This document shows, piece after piece, positions 25,647 to 35,000 of a stretch of DNA of 41,781 nt. Source of the DNA: an uncultured Verrucomicrobiota bacterium (GTDB taxonomy: Bacteria > Verrucomicrobiota > Verrucomicrobiia > Limisphaerales > UBA9464); assembly GCA_903896505.1 (NCBI GenBank), contig CAITXU010000031.1, forward strand, positions 1-41,781, written 5' to 3'. Positions within the stretch are counted from its first letter, which is position 1, and every line of letters starts with the position of its first letter. The notes under the pieces are model-generated. The model searched no databases and had not been told where the DNA came from. It saw nothing but the letters and a program-made list of their open reading frames with translations. Position numbers and translations under genes: made by a program.

Positions 25647-26618
25647 ATGATCGATGGCCACGTCCATGTCGTGGGGAACGGATCGTCAGGTTCCGGAGCC
25701 TCGCTATCGCTTCGGTCCCCACGTCACCGACTTTTGGCCCGCGTTTTATTGCATAGCATCGGTCTGCCGGGGTCTGCATTGCGCGGAAATCTGGACGAAG
25801 TTTATCGAGACCGATTGCTCGAGTTCATCGATGAATCGCCGCTCAGCCACGTGGTGCTGTTGGCCCATGAACACGCGTATACATCCGAGGGTCGCCTGCT
25901 ACCGGACTTTGGCTCGATGTATGTTCCGAATGATTACGTCTTGTCATTGACCCGCAGCAACCCACGCCTTCTCGCTGGTGTTTCCATTCATCCCGCCAGG
26001 TCGGACGCAATCCCTGAACTGGATCGATGCGTCGATGCGGGGGCGGTCCTGATGAAGTGCCTGCCCAATTGCCAGAACATCAACTGTTCCAATCCGGCTT
26101 ATCGAAAGTTTTGGGAGCGCATGGCCTATCACCGTCTTCCCCTTCTAGCCCATACGGGTGGGGAATTAAGCCTTCCCGTTTTCAATCCCCGATTCGCTGA
26201 CCCCGTTTTGCTGGAACTGCCCCTGCAATGCGGGGTCACCGTCATCGCCGCACACTGCGGAACTCGAAGTCATCTTTTCGATCCGGACTACCTCCCCCAA
26301 TTTGCGCGACTTCTCGAAAAATACCCGCACTTGTATGGCGACAACAGCGGAATGCAAACCCCTTTCCGGTCCGCTCATTTTCGGACTCTCTTGTCGGAAC
26401 CGTACATGAACCGGATGGTGCACGGAAGCGACTATCCCATTCCCGTTTCCGGTTTCTGGAGTGCCCTTCGAAGGACAATCACCTGGTCGCACTGGCATGA
26501 AACGCGGAGAATTCCCAATCCCCTGACCCGGGACATCCAGATCAAACAAAGCATGGGCTTCCGGGCGGACTCCTTCACCCGCCTGACAGACCTGCTTCAT
26601 GGAGGCGTGGGAAAGTAG
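25647..26618 (+). CDS. Amidohydrolase-2 family metal-dependent hydrolase
   Basis: A 323-residue TIM-barrel protein from ATG 25647. Metal-site motifs are in order: GHVHV (H5, H7), a lysine in VLMKCLPNCQNIN, LAHTGGE, IAAHCGTRSH, and HGSDYPIP with the catalytic aspartate. This is the amidohydrolase-related (PF04909-type) arrangement, covering decarboxylases and hydrolases of cyclic or aromatic acids. Substrate cannot be told. It lies 89 bp after the cytochrome and may be a separate unit; no helices or signal peptide are seen. Confidence 0.85.
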   Translation: MIDGHVHVVGNGSSGSGASLSLRSPRHRLLARVLLHSIGLPGSALRGNLDEVYRDRLLEFIDESPLSHVVLLAHEHAYTSEGRLLPDFGSMYVPNDYVLSLTRSNPRLLAGVSIHPARSDAIPELDRCVDAGAVLMKCLPNCQNINCSNPAYRKFWERMAYHRLPLLAHTGGELSLPVFNPRFADPVLLELPLQCGVTVIAAHCGTRSHLFDPDYLPQFARLLEKYPHLYGDNSGMQTPFRSAHFRTLLSEPYMNRMVHGSDYPIPVSGFWSALRRTITWSHWHETRRIPNPLTRDIQIKQSMGFRADSFTRLTDLLHGGVGK

Positions 26619-26650
26619 CTCGCGACCCGGCTGCAAACATTTTCACTGAT

Positions 26651-26668
26651 CAACTAAGAATTTAGTTG
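26651..26668 (+). promoter_or_regulatory. BlaI-type operator O1 (perfect dyad)
   Basis: CAACTAAGAATTTAGTTG is a perfect 7-bp inverted repeat around a 4-base centre, 60 bp upstream of the BlaI-family gene. BlaI/MecI dimers bind dyads of this kind in their own promoters, so autoregulation is likely (inference). Confidence 0.65.
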
Positions 26669-26695
26669 CTAAGCCGTCCCCCGATCTCCATCTTG

Positions 26696-26713
26696 CAACT
26701 AATTCGTTAATAG
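26696..26713 (+). promoter_or_regulatory. BlaI-type operator O2 (imperfect dyad)
   Basis: CAACTAATTCGTTAATAG repeats the left half-site of O1 exactly and matches five of seven bases in the right half, with the same 4-base spacing. Its centre is 45 bp from that of O1, and it ends 14 bases before the blaI start, so occupancy would block transcription or its start. Confidence 0.5.
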
Positions 26714-26727
26714 CTGAACCTCCGCTC

Positions 26728-27102
26728 ATGCCAAGAAAGAAATCCAGCAGCCTCACCGACGCCGAACATCGGATCATGGAAATCCTGTGGGCCCAGGGTT
26801 CCGGGACGGTGGCCGACGTTGTCGAGGCTCTCAGCGGTAAGGATGGTACCGCTTATAACACCATCCTGACCTTGATGCGCATCCTCCGAGACAAAGGTTA
26901 CCTGACCTGCCGAAAGGAGGGACGCGCCCATGTTTATCTTCCAAAAGTGCAACGCGAAGATGCTGCCCGCAGCGCCGTTCGCCAACTCCTCGGAAAATTT
27001 TTCTCCGATTCACCCGGTGAACTGGTCCTGACCTTCCTTCGCGAAGAGGATATCAGCCCGTCCGAGTTGGACGAACTCAAACGCCGTATCCAAAAGGGAT
27101 GA
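26728..27102 (+). CDS. blaI: BlaI/MecI/CopY family transcriptional repressor
   Basis: A 124-residue protein, typical length. The winged-helix domain is clear: LTDAEHRIMEILWAQGSGTVADVVEAL, then the recognition helix region TAYNTILTLMRILRDKGYL and a wing KEGRAHVYLP. The C-terminal helices RSAVRQLLGKFFSDSPGEL form the dimerisation and cleavage region. In the family the repressor is inactivated by proteolysis triggered by the M56 sensor encoded next. That partner begins three bases after the stop here, so the two are co-transcribed. Two dyad operators precede the gene. A role in beta-lactam resistance is not implied, since no beta-lactamase or PBP2a gene is near. Confidence 0.93.
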   Translation: MPRKKSSSLTDAEHRIMEILWAQGSGTVADVVEALSGKDGTAYNTILTLMRILRDKGYLTCRKEGRAHVYLPKVQREDAARSAVRQLLGKFFSDSPGELVLTFLREEDISPSELDELKRRIQKG

Positions 27103-27105
27103 TCC

Positions 27106-29424
27106 ATGAAAACCGGTATTGAAAACAGTCTTGGCGACATTTTCACGGCCCTCATCAATGGGACCTATCAAGGGGTTCTGATCACCCTCGCAGTTCTCGC
27201 TTACCTGAGATTCGCGCGTTCGATCAATGCCGCCACACGCCATGCGCTGCTGATGGCAACCCTGGCCGTTGTGACCCTTCTTCCCGCAGTTCATTGGCTT
27301 ATTCGTCCTCAATCCCAGCCAAAAGCACCTGCAAGCGTCGTTGGAACTCCTGCTGCGGTTCTGCCGAGGATCACTCGGGTGACTTCTACTGCTCCCGAAC
27401 ATCTGAAGCCGTCCGGTTCATCGCGGAGCCACAACCCCAGTGCCCGCAAATCGACACCGCCCAATTTGCTCGAGCCTTCGATGGGGACCACCAAGCCAGT
27501 CGCTGCCCAAGGATCAACAGCCATGGAAGCGCCCTTACCTCATGATCGGCAAAACCCGAAAGAACCGCTTGCTAAGGAAAGTTCACCGGGTCGCTCCGAT
27601 CGATTCCATTCCGCGCTTCGTCAAGCATACGACTGGATCAAGTCAGCGTCCTGGTGGTCCGCCCTGACGGCCCCCCCCGCACAATGGACGGCGGCGGTCT
27701 CCCGGAGGAATTGGTCTGCCGGTTTGGCCTTGGGATGGATGGTGCTGGCCATTGGCTTATCCATTCGCCTGGCCTTCCAATACCTTCAACTTTGGAGACT
27801 GAAGAAATCCTCCGAATCCGCTCAGCATGACGACCTGCAACTGTTCCGCGCAGTATCCCAGGATTTGAAGCTTCATCGCAAACCGCGGCTCTTGGTCAGC
27901 CGAAGAATTTCCATCCCCCTGGCTGCGGGATTCCTCCATCCGGCGGTCATCCTTCCCTGGGACCTTTCCGATTCCCTGGAACGGGATGCACTGCGGACGC
28001 TGCTGCGCCATGAGCTGGCGCATCTCGCCCGCAACGATGATTGGGCCAACCTTTTCCAGCTGGGTGCCCAGGCGCTCTACTTTTTCAACCCTGCCGTCTG
28101 GCTTCTGGCAAGGCGCTTGAACGTCGAACGTGAAATCGCCTGCGACGACCATGTCCTTCAGGCCACGTCCAGCCCACGCGATTACGCCCTTTTGCTCACC
28201 GAATTTGTCCGCCGCCGGTCCGGTCGCCCTTGGGTGACTGCCTCCGGCGCGTGGAGTCACAAGAGTCAACTGAAAGAACGAATCGATATGATTCTCAATT
28301 CACAACGCAACACCTCACCGCTGCCATCCCGGGTTCGGGTGGGAGCGCTCACTGTCGGTGCCGTGATACTGGCCATGGCCGGTCTCCGCATCGGACCTCG
28401 CATCGCTCTGGCGGATGCTCCCCCCACGGCGATACCCACACCCACGACATCCGCTCCGGTCGATGGCGCGGACGTCGCCCCCGTCGTCGCAGTTCACACC
28501 TCGACCACGTCCCAGGCGCTTCCCACACCGGTCCGTCTTCCGCTGGCCACGGACCTCCACAGCACGGTGACCATTGCCAGGGCGGATTCACCCGATGCAT
28601 TAGCCGCGGAAAAGCCCATTGGTTCGACCGAATCGGGACCCCGGTCCAAAGACGCACCGGTTGAAGCGCCCCGGGCCATCCCCGCCCCCCCTGCTCCCAC
28701 GACGGAATCGGACCCCACCTTGCAAGCACCCCAGGTTTTGAAAGCCATTCCGGTCCCGCCGACACCGTCCGCCCTGAACGTCCCGGTCCCACAGGAAGCG
28801 GCCCCTGAAAACCTGGATCAGCGCCTCGCACGCCTTGAAAAACTGGTCCATGAACTCCTCCAAAGGGACCAGCCCCAACCTTCCGCCGGAGCCGAGATGG
28901 AGAAGGTCGTCCGCCAATTGCAGGCTGAAACCCGACGCTTTGAAGTCCTTGCCAAGAACTCTGGAAAAGCGGCCGTCACCTCCCGAATCACCGCCGACGC
29001 CAATGGCAACCTGACGCTGGTTCAAAACGAACTTGAGGCGAAGCAAGAAGCGGAACAAGCCCAGCATGAAGCGGAAGAAGCCCGTCGCGAAGCCATCGAA
29101 GAGGCAAAGCAGGCTGAACTTGAAGCAGAGCAGGCCGCAATGGAAGCCAAGCAGGAGGCGGAACAAGCCCAACGCGAGGCGGAGGAAGAACGCCGCCAAG
29201 CTCTGGAAGAGGCAAAACAGGCAGAACGCGAGGCGAGACAGGCCGAAGTGGAGGCAGCCCGCGAGAAGCTGCAGCAGGACCGAGAACAGCGCAAAGAACT
29301 GAAAGAACAGCGCAAGGCATTGCTGGACGAGCAGTCCGAGCTAAAGAAGCGTCTACTGGATATCGAAAAGGAACTGTCCCGTCTCAAACTTCCTGGGGAA
29401 GATGTCAGCCCCCTGAAGAAATAG
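27106..29424 (+). CDS. M56 family (BlaR1-like) membrane metalloprotease with C-terminal coiled coil
   Basis: A 772-residue protein. Two N-terminal helices (GVLITLAVLAYLRFA, ALLMATLAVVTLLPAVHWLI) are followed by a proline/serine-rich loop of about 120 residues, a third helix (GLALGWMVLAIGLSIRLAF), and the M56 catalytic domain with zinc motif HELAH at 302-306 plus the third-ligand region REIACDDHVL. A fourth helix (VGALTVGAVILAMAG, about 407-421) precedes a Pro/Thr/Ala-rich linker. The last 200 residues are a highly charged coiled coil with a tandem 36-residue repeat. Classic BlaR1 ends in a penicillin-binding sensor, absent here. By family logic the protease cleaves the BlaI repressor on an envelope signal; the coiled coil may be the sensor or bind a partner (inference). 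Confidence 0.9.
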   Translation: MKTGIENSLGDIFTALINGTYQGVLITLAVLAYLRFARSINAATRHALLMATLAVVTLLPAVHWLIRPQSQPKAPASVVGTPAAVLPRITRVTSTAPEHLKPSGSSRSHNPSARKSTPPNLLEPSMGTTKPVAAQGSTAMEAPLPHDRQNPKEPLAKESSPGRSDRFHSALRQAYDWIKSASWWSALTAPPAQWTAAVSRRNWSAGLALGWMVLAIGLSIRLAFQYLQLWRLKKSSESAQHDDLQLFRAVSQDLKLHRKPRLLVSRRISIPLAAGFLHPAVILPWDLSDSLERDALRTLLRHELAHLARNDDWANLFQLGAQALYFFNPAVWLLARRLNVEREIACDDHVLQATSSPRDYALLLTEFVRRRSGRPWVTASGAWSHKSQLKERIDMILNSQRNTSPLPSRVRVGALTVGAVILAMAGLRIGPRIALADAPPTAIPTPTTSAPVDGADVAPVVAVHTSTTSQALPTPVRLPLATDLHSTVTIARADSPDALAAEKPIGSTESGPRSKDAPVEAPRAIPAPPAPTTESDPTLQAPQVLKAIPVPPTPSALNVPVPQEAAPENLDQRLARLEKLVHELLQRDQPQPSAGAEMEKVVRQLQAETRRFEVLAKNSGKAAVTSRITADANGNLTLVQNELEAKQEAEQAQHEAEEARREAIEEAKQAELEAEQAAMEAKQEAEQAQREAEEERRQALEEAKQAEREARQAEVEAAREKLQQDREQRKELKEQRKALLDEQSELKKRLLDIEKELSRLKLPGEDVSPLKK
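29035..29250 (+). repeat. Tandem 108-bp (36-residue) internal repeat in the M56 protease gene
   Basis: Codons 29035-29142 and 29143-29250 encode two adjacent 36-residue units, both starting EAKQEAEQAQ and continuing with alternating E/A/R/Q heptads, identical at most positions. This indicates a recent in-frame duplication inside the coiled coil. Confidence 0.85.
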
Positions 29425-29451
29425 TCCTTAGAGCCTTCCTCCAGGTCCATC

Positions 29452-29483
29452 GGCTCCGCGATTAAGTTCCACATCGCGGAGCC
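29452..29483 (+). terminator. Strong 11-bp-stem hairpin between the M56 gene and the next gene
   Basis: GGCTCCGCGAT (29452-29462) and ATCGCGGAGCC (29473-29483) are perfect reverse complements around a 10-base loop. It lies 27 bases after the protease stop and 16 bases before ATG 29500. The tail TTGCCTCC is a poor T-run, so it may be a leaky terminator, an mRNA-stabilising stem, or a structure controlling the next ribosome site. Confidence 0.6.
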
Positions 29484-29499
29484 TTGCCTCCCAACGACC

Positions 29500-30702
29500 A
29501 TGACCCTCCTTTCGCGACAAACCTACGCCGCTTCTGCTTCGAACGTTCCGAATTTCAAGACCGGAGAGCCGTCCGATCAGGTTCATCTGGAATTCATCCG
29601 GGACCAGGCCGCCATCGCCGATCCTGCAGGTGGCGAAGCTGTTGAAGCCTACCATCGATCCCTCTTCCTGTATCGTAATGCCGGAGAAATGGAGCGTTTG
29701 GACCAGCAAGCCCGTCTCCACGAACATCGGTTGCGAGGGCTTGAACTCCGGCTCAGTGAAATCGAGGGTCAACTTTCATCGCTTCCGCACCTGCTTGCCA
29801 ACCCGCTGGGTCCGCAACCGGGCGAGCCCACCGAGCGTCCCCCCTCCACCCCTTGGAATGCGTGGGATGTGGCCATGTTCATCCTCGCCGGTGTGGGTGT
29901 AGTCGGGCTCCTGGTCTTTGGTATCTTCAACATTTCTTTCAATCTTCTCGAATCGGGGTTGGTCACCTTCCAGGAAAATCCGGTTCGGGCCTATTTCTGG
30001 GCGGCTCTTCTCCCGGCTGGAGCCCTGGCAGTGAAGGTGGGGTGGGATTGTTTGCGTCACCCAAAACTGCGCGGGGTTTATCTTTGGTCGTGTCTGGTGC
30101 TGGGCATCCTCGGAGTGTTGGCATGGCTCTCGGCCTATGCAGCCGTTTATCCCTCGTTGTCCAAAAATACCGCAGAGCGAATTCAATCGCTTTCCGTCTT
30201 TTCCGCACCGACTTCCGATGTCGGCTGGTTGATGGGAACCAATTCAGCCGGGACCCGATGGATTGACATCCTGCTGGTCGGCAGTCAGGCCGTTGCCGAG
30301 ATTTTTGTCTCGGCGGTCCTCGGCATCTACATGACCCAGGTCTTCCATCGGCATCACTCCGCCCGCTCATCGCGAAATCCACGCTTTTCCCAATTGGAAG
30401 AGCAACGAGTGAAGCTCGAAACGGAAATGTCGCGCGAACGCCTCGGACTGGCCGAGGCACGCGGACAGAAGCAACGATTGGAACATCAGCTCAACGCCCT
30501 ATTGGCCTTTGCGCAATCGGCATGGCAACGAGAAGTAGCCCTGCGCCGGGACCAAACCCATCAGCAGCGGGTCCTCCTCGACCAGATTGCATCCCAATTG
30601 CGCGAGCAACTGGGCGGAATGGTTCTCGGAAATCGGGTGCCTGCACTCCGAGAACCTTCGTCTCCAACAAATCCCCCAACCGATATCACCTCGCGTTCAT
30701 GA
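29500..30702 (+). CDS. Unrecognised multi-pass membrane protein with flanking coiled coils
   Basis: A 400-residue protein I cannot assign. Residues 1-110 are soluble with a helical, charged stretch (ERLDQQARLHEHRLRGLELRLSEIEGQL, coiled-coil type). Four hydrophobic segments follow: MFILAGVGVVGLLVFGIFNI, YFWAALLPAGALAVKVGW, LWSCLVLGILGVLAWLSAYAAV and AVAEIFVSAVLGIYMTQVF. The last 110 residues are again a long coiled coil (QLEEQRVKLETEMSRERLGLAEARGQKQRLEHQL). The protein probably sits in the inner membrane and oligomerises or contacts another coiled-coil protein, perhaps the M56 protease upstream (inference). The stop overlaps the next ATG by four bases, so it is coupled to the secreted protein downstream. 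Confidence 0.75.
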   Translation: MTLLSRQTYAASASNVPNFKTGEPSDQVHLEFIRDQAAIADPAGGEAVEAYHRSLFLYRNAGEMERLDQQARLHEHRLRGLELRLSEIEGQLSSLPHLLANPLGPQPGEPTERPPSTPWNAWDVAMFILAGVGVVGLLVFGIFNISFNLLESGLVTFQENPVRAYFWAALLPAGALAVKVGWDCLRHPKLRGVYLWSCLVLGILGVLAWLSAYAAVYPSLSKNTAERIQSLSVFSAPTSDVGWLMGTNSAGTRWIDILLVGSQAVAEIFVSAVLGIYMTQVFHRHHSARSSRNPRFSQLEEQRVKLETEMSRERLGLAEARGQKQRLEHQLNALLAFAQSAWQREVALRRDQTHQQRVLLDQIASQLREQLGGMVLGNRVPALREPSSPTNPPTDITSRS

Positions 30703-32030
30703 ACCCTTGGATGAAACTTCGGATTCGGACGGTATTGTTGTTGGCCATTCACTGGCTGGCCTCCGCGGGAACCGCTCCAACTCCTGCACCTCCAGCCGTC
30801 GACCTGGTCGTGGGTTTGTCACCTCATCTGGAGCGGTCGGTCAAAGATGACGTTTACCGACGGGTGGTTGGGCTTTTGGTTCAGGATTTGCCGGGAGGAA
30901 GCTCCCTATCCGTTTATGATGCCTGTCATCTGACCACCGTCACGCATGTGGTGATACCCACCTCCCGCGCATTTCAAAACGAGCGGACCCGGGTCAATCA
31001 ATTTCAAGAGCCCATCCGGCAACTTCGGGAATTTTTAGCCCGCGAAACCGGAACCAATGGTGCCGAAGCCAGTCCATTGCCGGGATCGATTCGAATGCCC
31101 CAATTCCTGGCCTTCGTCGGCGAGCAGCATGTGCGTTCCAACCATCCAGTGACCCTGGTGGTCCTCGGCAGTCCGCTGTACATCGATCCGAAGGAACCCG
31201 GCTTCTCGATGCGCGATGGCTATTTTCCCAGCGACGGCCACCTCTTCGCTTCGAAGGACCAATCCGTCTACGGGCTCAAGGGACGTTCGAATGCCTTGGT
31301 GGGGCTGACTGTTCTCTGGGGCTTTTTCGGGGATCCCTGGCTCAATGAACTCCACCACGATCGCGTCCAGCGATTCTGGAGCCTGTTCCTGAAGGAGCAA
31401 TCCGGGCGTCTGGGCCTCTTTTCATCCGATTTGGCCACCGTCTTCAAATCGGTTCGAGTGGCCTCCGAGGACCTCCATCCGCCGGTCTTTGCCCTCGATC
31501 CTTCAAAGACCAAGGTGACCATGTGGCGGCTAAATCGGACGGTGGGGGAGTCGGACTGGATCACCCAGGAAACCCTTCCCACCACTGCGAAGGTTCCACC
31601 CCAATCTCCTTTGGGACGTCTGAAGATCGGCATCCGATGGCGTGGAAATGTTGATCTGGACCTCTACTCCCGCCCCCGCCCGGAGGCGGAAGTCCTCTTT
31701 TTCGATCATTCCCAGAGCCCGGAAGGCTACTACTACAAGGACCATCGGGCCTCCCCTGATCGCGACTATGAGTTCATTGAATTTGAGACACCGGTTGACG
31801 TCCGGGAGATCGAAGCCATGGTGAATTTCTACGGCGGGGAACAGCCTGTCCCACCCTCTGGGGAAGTCCGACTTGAATTTGAAGGTCGCATCTACTCCGG
31901 CAGCTTTCACCTGAACGGGCTGCACGGAAATCAGGGCCGGGGCGGTCCAGCTCAGGTCGATTATTGGACCCGACTGAATATTCCGGAATTGCTGGGCTTG
32001 GCGGTGCCACGATCAGCGTCCGCCCATTGA
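30699..32030 (+). CDS. Unrecognised secreted protein, vWA-like start and DUF2135-like C-terminal domain
   Basis: A 443-residue protein from ATG 30699 (ATGA overlap with the previous gene). An N-terminal helix (TVLLLAIHWLASAGTA) is a signal peptide, followed by VDLVVGLSPHLERSV. That opening recalls the first strand of a vWA domain, but the metal-binding DxSxS is not intact. A C-terminal part (RLKIGIRWRGNVDLDLYSRP, EVLFFDHSQSPEGYYYKDHR, then VREIEAMVNFYGG) resembles DUF2135/YfaP-type beta domains. Both domain readings are tentative. A periplasmic or surface role is expected. Coupling to the membrane protein suggests they work together. It ends 62 bp from the opposing dnaE2. Confidence 0.7.
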   Translation: MNPWMKLRIRTVLLLAIHWLASAGTAPTPAPPAVDLVVGLSPHLERSVKDDVYRRVVGLLVQDLPGGSSLSVYDACHLTTVTHVVIPTSRAFQNERTRVNQFQEPIRQLREFLARETGTNGAEASPLPGSIRMPQFLAFVGEQHVRSNHPVTLVVLGSPLYIDPKEPGFSMRDGYFPSDGHLFASKDQSVYGLKGRSNALVGLTVLWGFFGDPWLNELHHDRVQRFWSLFLKEQSGRLGLFSSDLATVFKSVRVASEDLHPPVFALDPSKTKVTMWRLNRTVGESDWITQETLPTTAKVPPQSPLGRLKIGIRWRGNVDLDLYSRPRPEAEVLFFDHSQSPEGYYYKDHRASPDRDYEFIEFETPVDVREIEAMVNFYGGEQPVPPSGEVRLEFEGRIYSGSFHLNGLHGNQGRGGPAQVDYWTRLNIPELLGLAVPRSASAH

Positions 32031-32092
32031 AGTGGAGTCGCGCCCCCGAACCGGGAGGCGATCTCTTTCAAAGGAAGGTTATTCCTCCGAAG

Positions 32093-35000
32093 TTACCCAA
32101 AGTCGTGGGAACCCGGTTGGGCAAGTTCGACGAATTCCAGTCGTTCAATCGTCTCGGCCTTCACATGGATCGTGCCGTGCCGACGTTGGGCCTGCCCCAC
32201 CACTTGAAGGAACGGTTCGGCGGTGATGGTCAACCGTTCCTGTTCGAACAGAACCGGATTGACGATGACATTTGTCACCCCGGTTTCGTCTTCCAGGCTG
32301 ACGAAGCAGACGCCTTTGGCCGTCCCGGGGCGTTGTCGACAGATGACCTGCCCGGCAACCCGGACACGGGTGCCGTCCTTGACCTCGAGCAGATCGTCAG
32401 CGGTCCAGATATTCGCCAGTTTGGACCGGACAAGAGCCATCGGATGCTTGCCCGTGGTGAGTCGGAGCCCCGAGTAATCCGCCTGCAATCGTTCCGCAGG
32501 CGTCATGGGGTTTAGGGGCCCGGAAACAACCGGCCCCTCCTCGGAATGCCAGAGCTCCCCTTCCCTTCGGGGTCGTGCGACTGACCAGAGGGCCGCCCTT
32601 CGATGCGGGGTCACGGTTTTGAGGGCACCAATTTCGCCCAGGGTTGTCCATTCTGCCGCCGTGAAGGGAACCCGGGCCCGCAAATCATCCAGGGACTTGA
32701 AGGGATGCGAGGCACGCTGGTCGATCAGTGCCTGGGCATGCCGACGGTCGAGTCCTTGGACCTGCCGAAGACCCAGTCGAATGCCTGAATCCGACGCCAA
32801 GGTGCAGTCCCAATCCGATTGCGCTACACACACGGGGCGGACCTTGATCCCCCGCCGACGGGCGTCCTGTACCAGGGTTGCCGGGGAATAGAAGCCCATG
32901 GGCTGGTTGTTGAGCAGAGCGCAGTAAAACTCAGTCGGGCGATGGGCTTTCAGATAGGCACTGGCATAGGCCAGGTGGGCAAAGCTGATCGCGTGAGACT
33001 CTGGAAATCCGTAGAGTGCAAAAGAACCGACCGATTTGACGATGGATTCCGCCACTTCCTCAGCAACGCCTTTCCTGCTCAACGCCGCCCGCAGCTTCAC
33101 CTGAGCCTTCTGCATCCGTTCGTCAGACCGATGAAAACTCATCGCCTTCCGCAATTCCTCGGCTTCTTCTCCCGAGAAATCGGCCATCACCATGGCCATT
33201 TGAAGCATCTGTTCCTGAAACAGCGGCACACCCAGTGTCCGTTCAAGCACAGGAACCAGCTCCGGTGCCGGATAGTCCACCGCCTCCGTCCCCGACCTTC
33301 TCCTCAGGTAGGGATGGGCCAGGTCCCCTTGAATGGGGCCGGGACGGATGATCGCCACTTCGATGACCAGATCGTAAAAGCACACCGGCTTCATCCGGGG
33401 CAAGGTGGCCATTTGCGCCCGACTCTCGACTTGAAAGACCCCGACGGTGTCTGCTTTCTGCAAAAGTTCAAAGGTGGCGGGGTCATTTTCCGGGAGTTGG
33501 CCCAGGTCGACGGGATGGCCCCGTTCAGAGCAGAGCGTCACGGTGTCCTTGAGGGCGGCCATCATTCCCAAGCCAAGTAGGTCCACCTTGATGATACCCA
33601 GGTCTTCGCAATCGTCTTTATCCCATTGGGCCACCACACGACCCGGCATCGAGGCATTTTCCAAAGGAATGAATCGGTGGAGCTGATTTTGGCAGATGAT
33701 CATCCCTCCCGAATGCTGTCCCAAATGCCGTGGAAGCCGCGCCATTTGCTGGTACAGCGTGGCGAAGGTGGCGCTTCGGGGATGGGTTAGCGGCAATCCA
33801 GCACGTTCCAGTTGCTCCTGCAAAGCCATCGTGTGAGGAAAATCGCCGCTGGCAAACAGACTGGAAAACCGGTCCAGAACATCCCCCGGAAACCCAAGGA
33901 CCTTTCCCAGCTCCCGAGCCGCGCTCCGTCCCCGATAGGTAATGAAAGTCCCGGTCATCGCAGCCCCGTGGGGACCATGCCGTCGATAGACCTCCTGGAT
34001 CACCTGCTCCCGCTGATCGCCACTGGGAAGGTCAATATCGATATCCGGCCAGCCCTTGCGATTTTCGGTTAGGAATCTCTCGAAGAGCACGTTAAAGCGA
34101 ACCGGATCGACTGCGGTGATCCCGAGGCAATAACAAACAGCACTGTTGGCAGCGCTGCCCCGCCCCTGGGCCAGGATATCATTCGATCGGCAGTAGCGAA
34201 CCAAGTCGGCAACGAGCAGGAAATAGCCGGAAAATCCCAGCTTTTCGATCAAGGCCAGTTCCTTTTCCAGCAAAAGGCGGACCTTGGTCGGTATCTTCCC
34301 ATGGTACCGGCCTCGGGCACCCTCCTCCGTCCAGGCCCGAAGAAGGCCCGGCATGGTCTGCCCCGGCTCGACCGGATACCGCGGGAATTCATAGCCCAAG
34401 TCTGCCAAACGAAATCCTACCCGTTCATCCAGTCGAACGGTATTGGCGAGTGCCTCCGGGAGGTGGCTAAAGAGCTCCGACATGACCGCCGGCGGTTTCA
34501 GATATCGCTCTGCGTTGCGACTCAAACGACGTCCGGCGGTATCGACCGAAACCTGATTTCGCAGACAGGTAAAGATGTCGAAAAGCTTTCGTCCGTCCGA
34601 ATGCGCATAGAGGACGCCATTGGTGGCCAGCAAGGGCAGTCGACTCGATTGGGATAGTTCCACCAAGGCTAGGTTGGCGGCATCCTGTTCCCGGTCCCAA
34701 TGCCGCTGGATTTCGACATAGACCCGGTCCATCCCAAAGGCCGTCGTCAGCCGACGAAGGATTTCTTTCGGGCCAGGTGATATTCCAGGCTGCTGCGGGT
34801 TTAGAGAGCCCTGGAAAGACCGTTGTAGCGGTCCTTCCTCATCCCCGCTGAGGGCGATCAATCCATCGGCAAATTCGGGGAGTTCGCTCCATTGGACCCT
34901 TCCCTCTCCCTTGGGAGCGCGTAGGGCCGCCCGAGTCAGCATCTGACATAGATTTTGATAGCCGTTTCGATTCTCGACAATGACCGGCAAGACCGAGCCA

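Noticed and set aside
26728..29424. Classic beta-lactam resistance bla operon
   Set aside because: No beta-lactamase or PBP gene is adjacent and the M56 protein lacks a penicillin-binding sensor.
32060..32092. AGGAA/TTCCT inverted repeat between the secreted-protein gene and dnaE2
   Set aside because: Five base pairs only and no T-tract; expected by chance.
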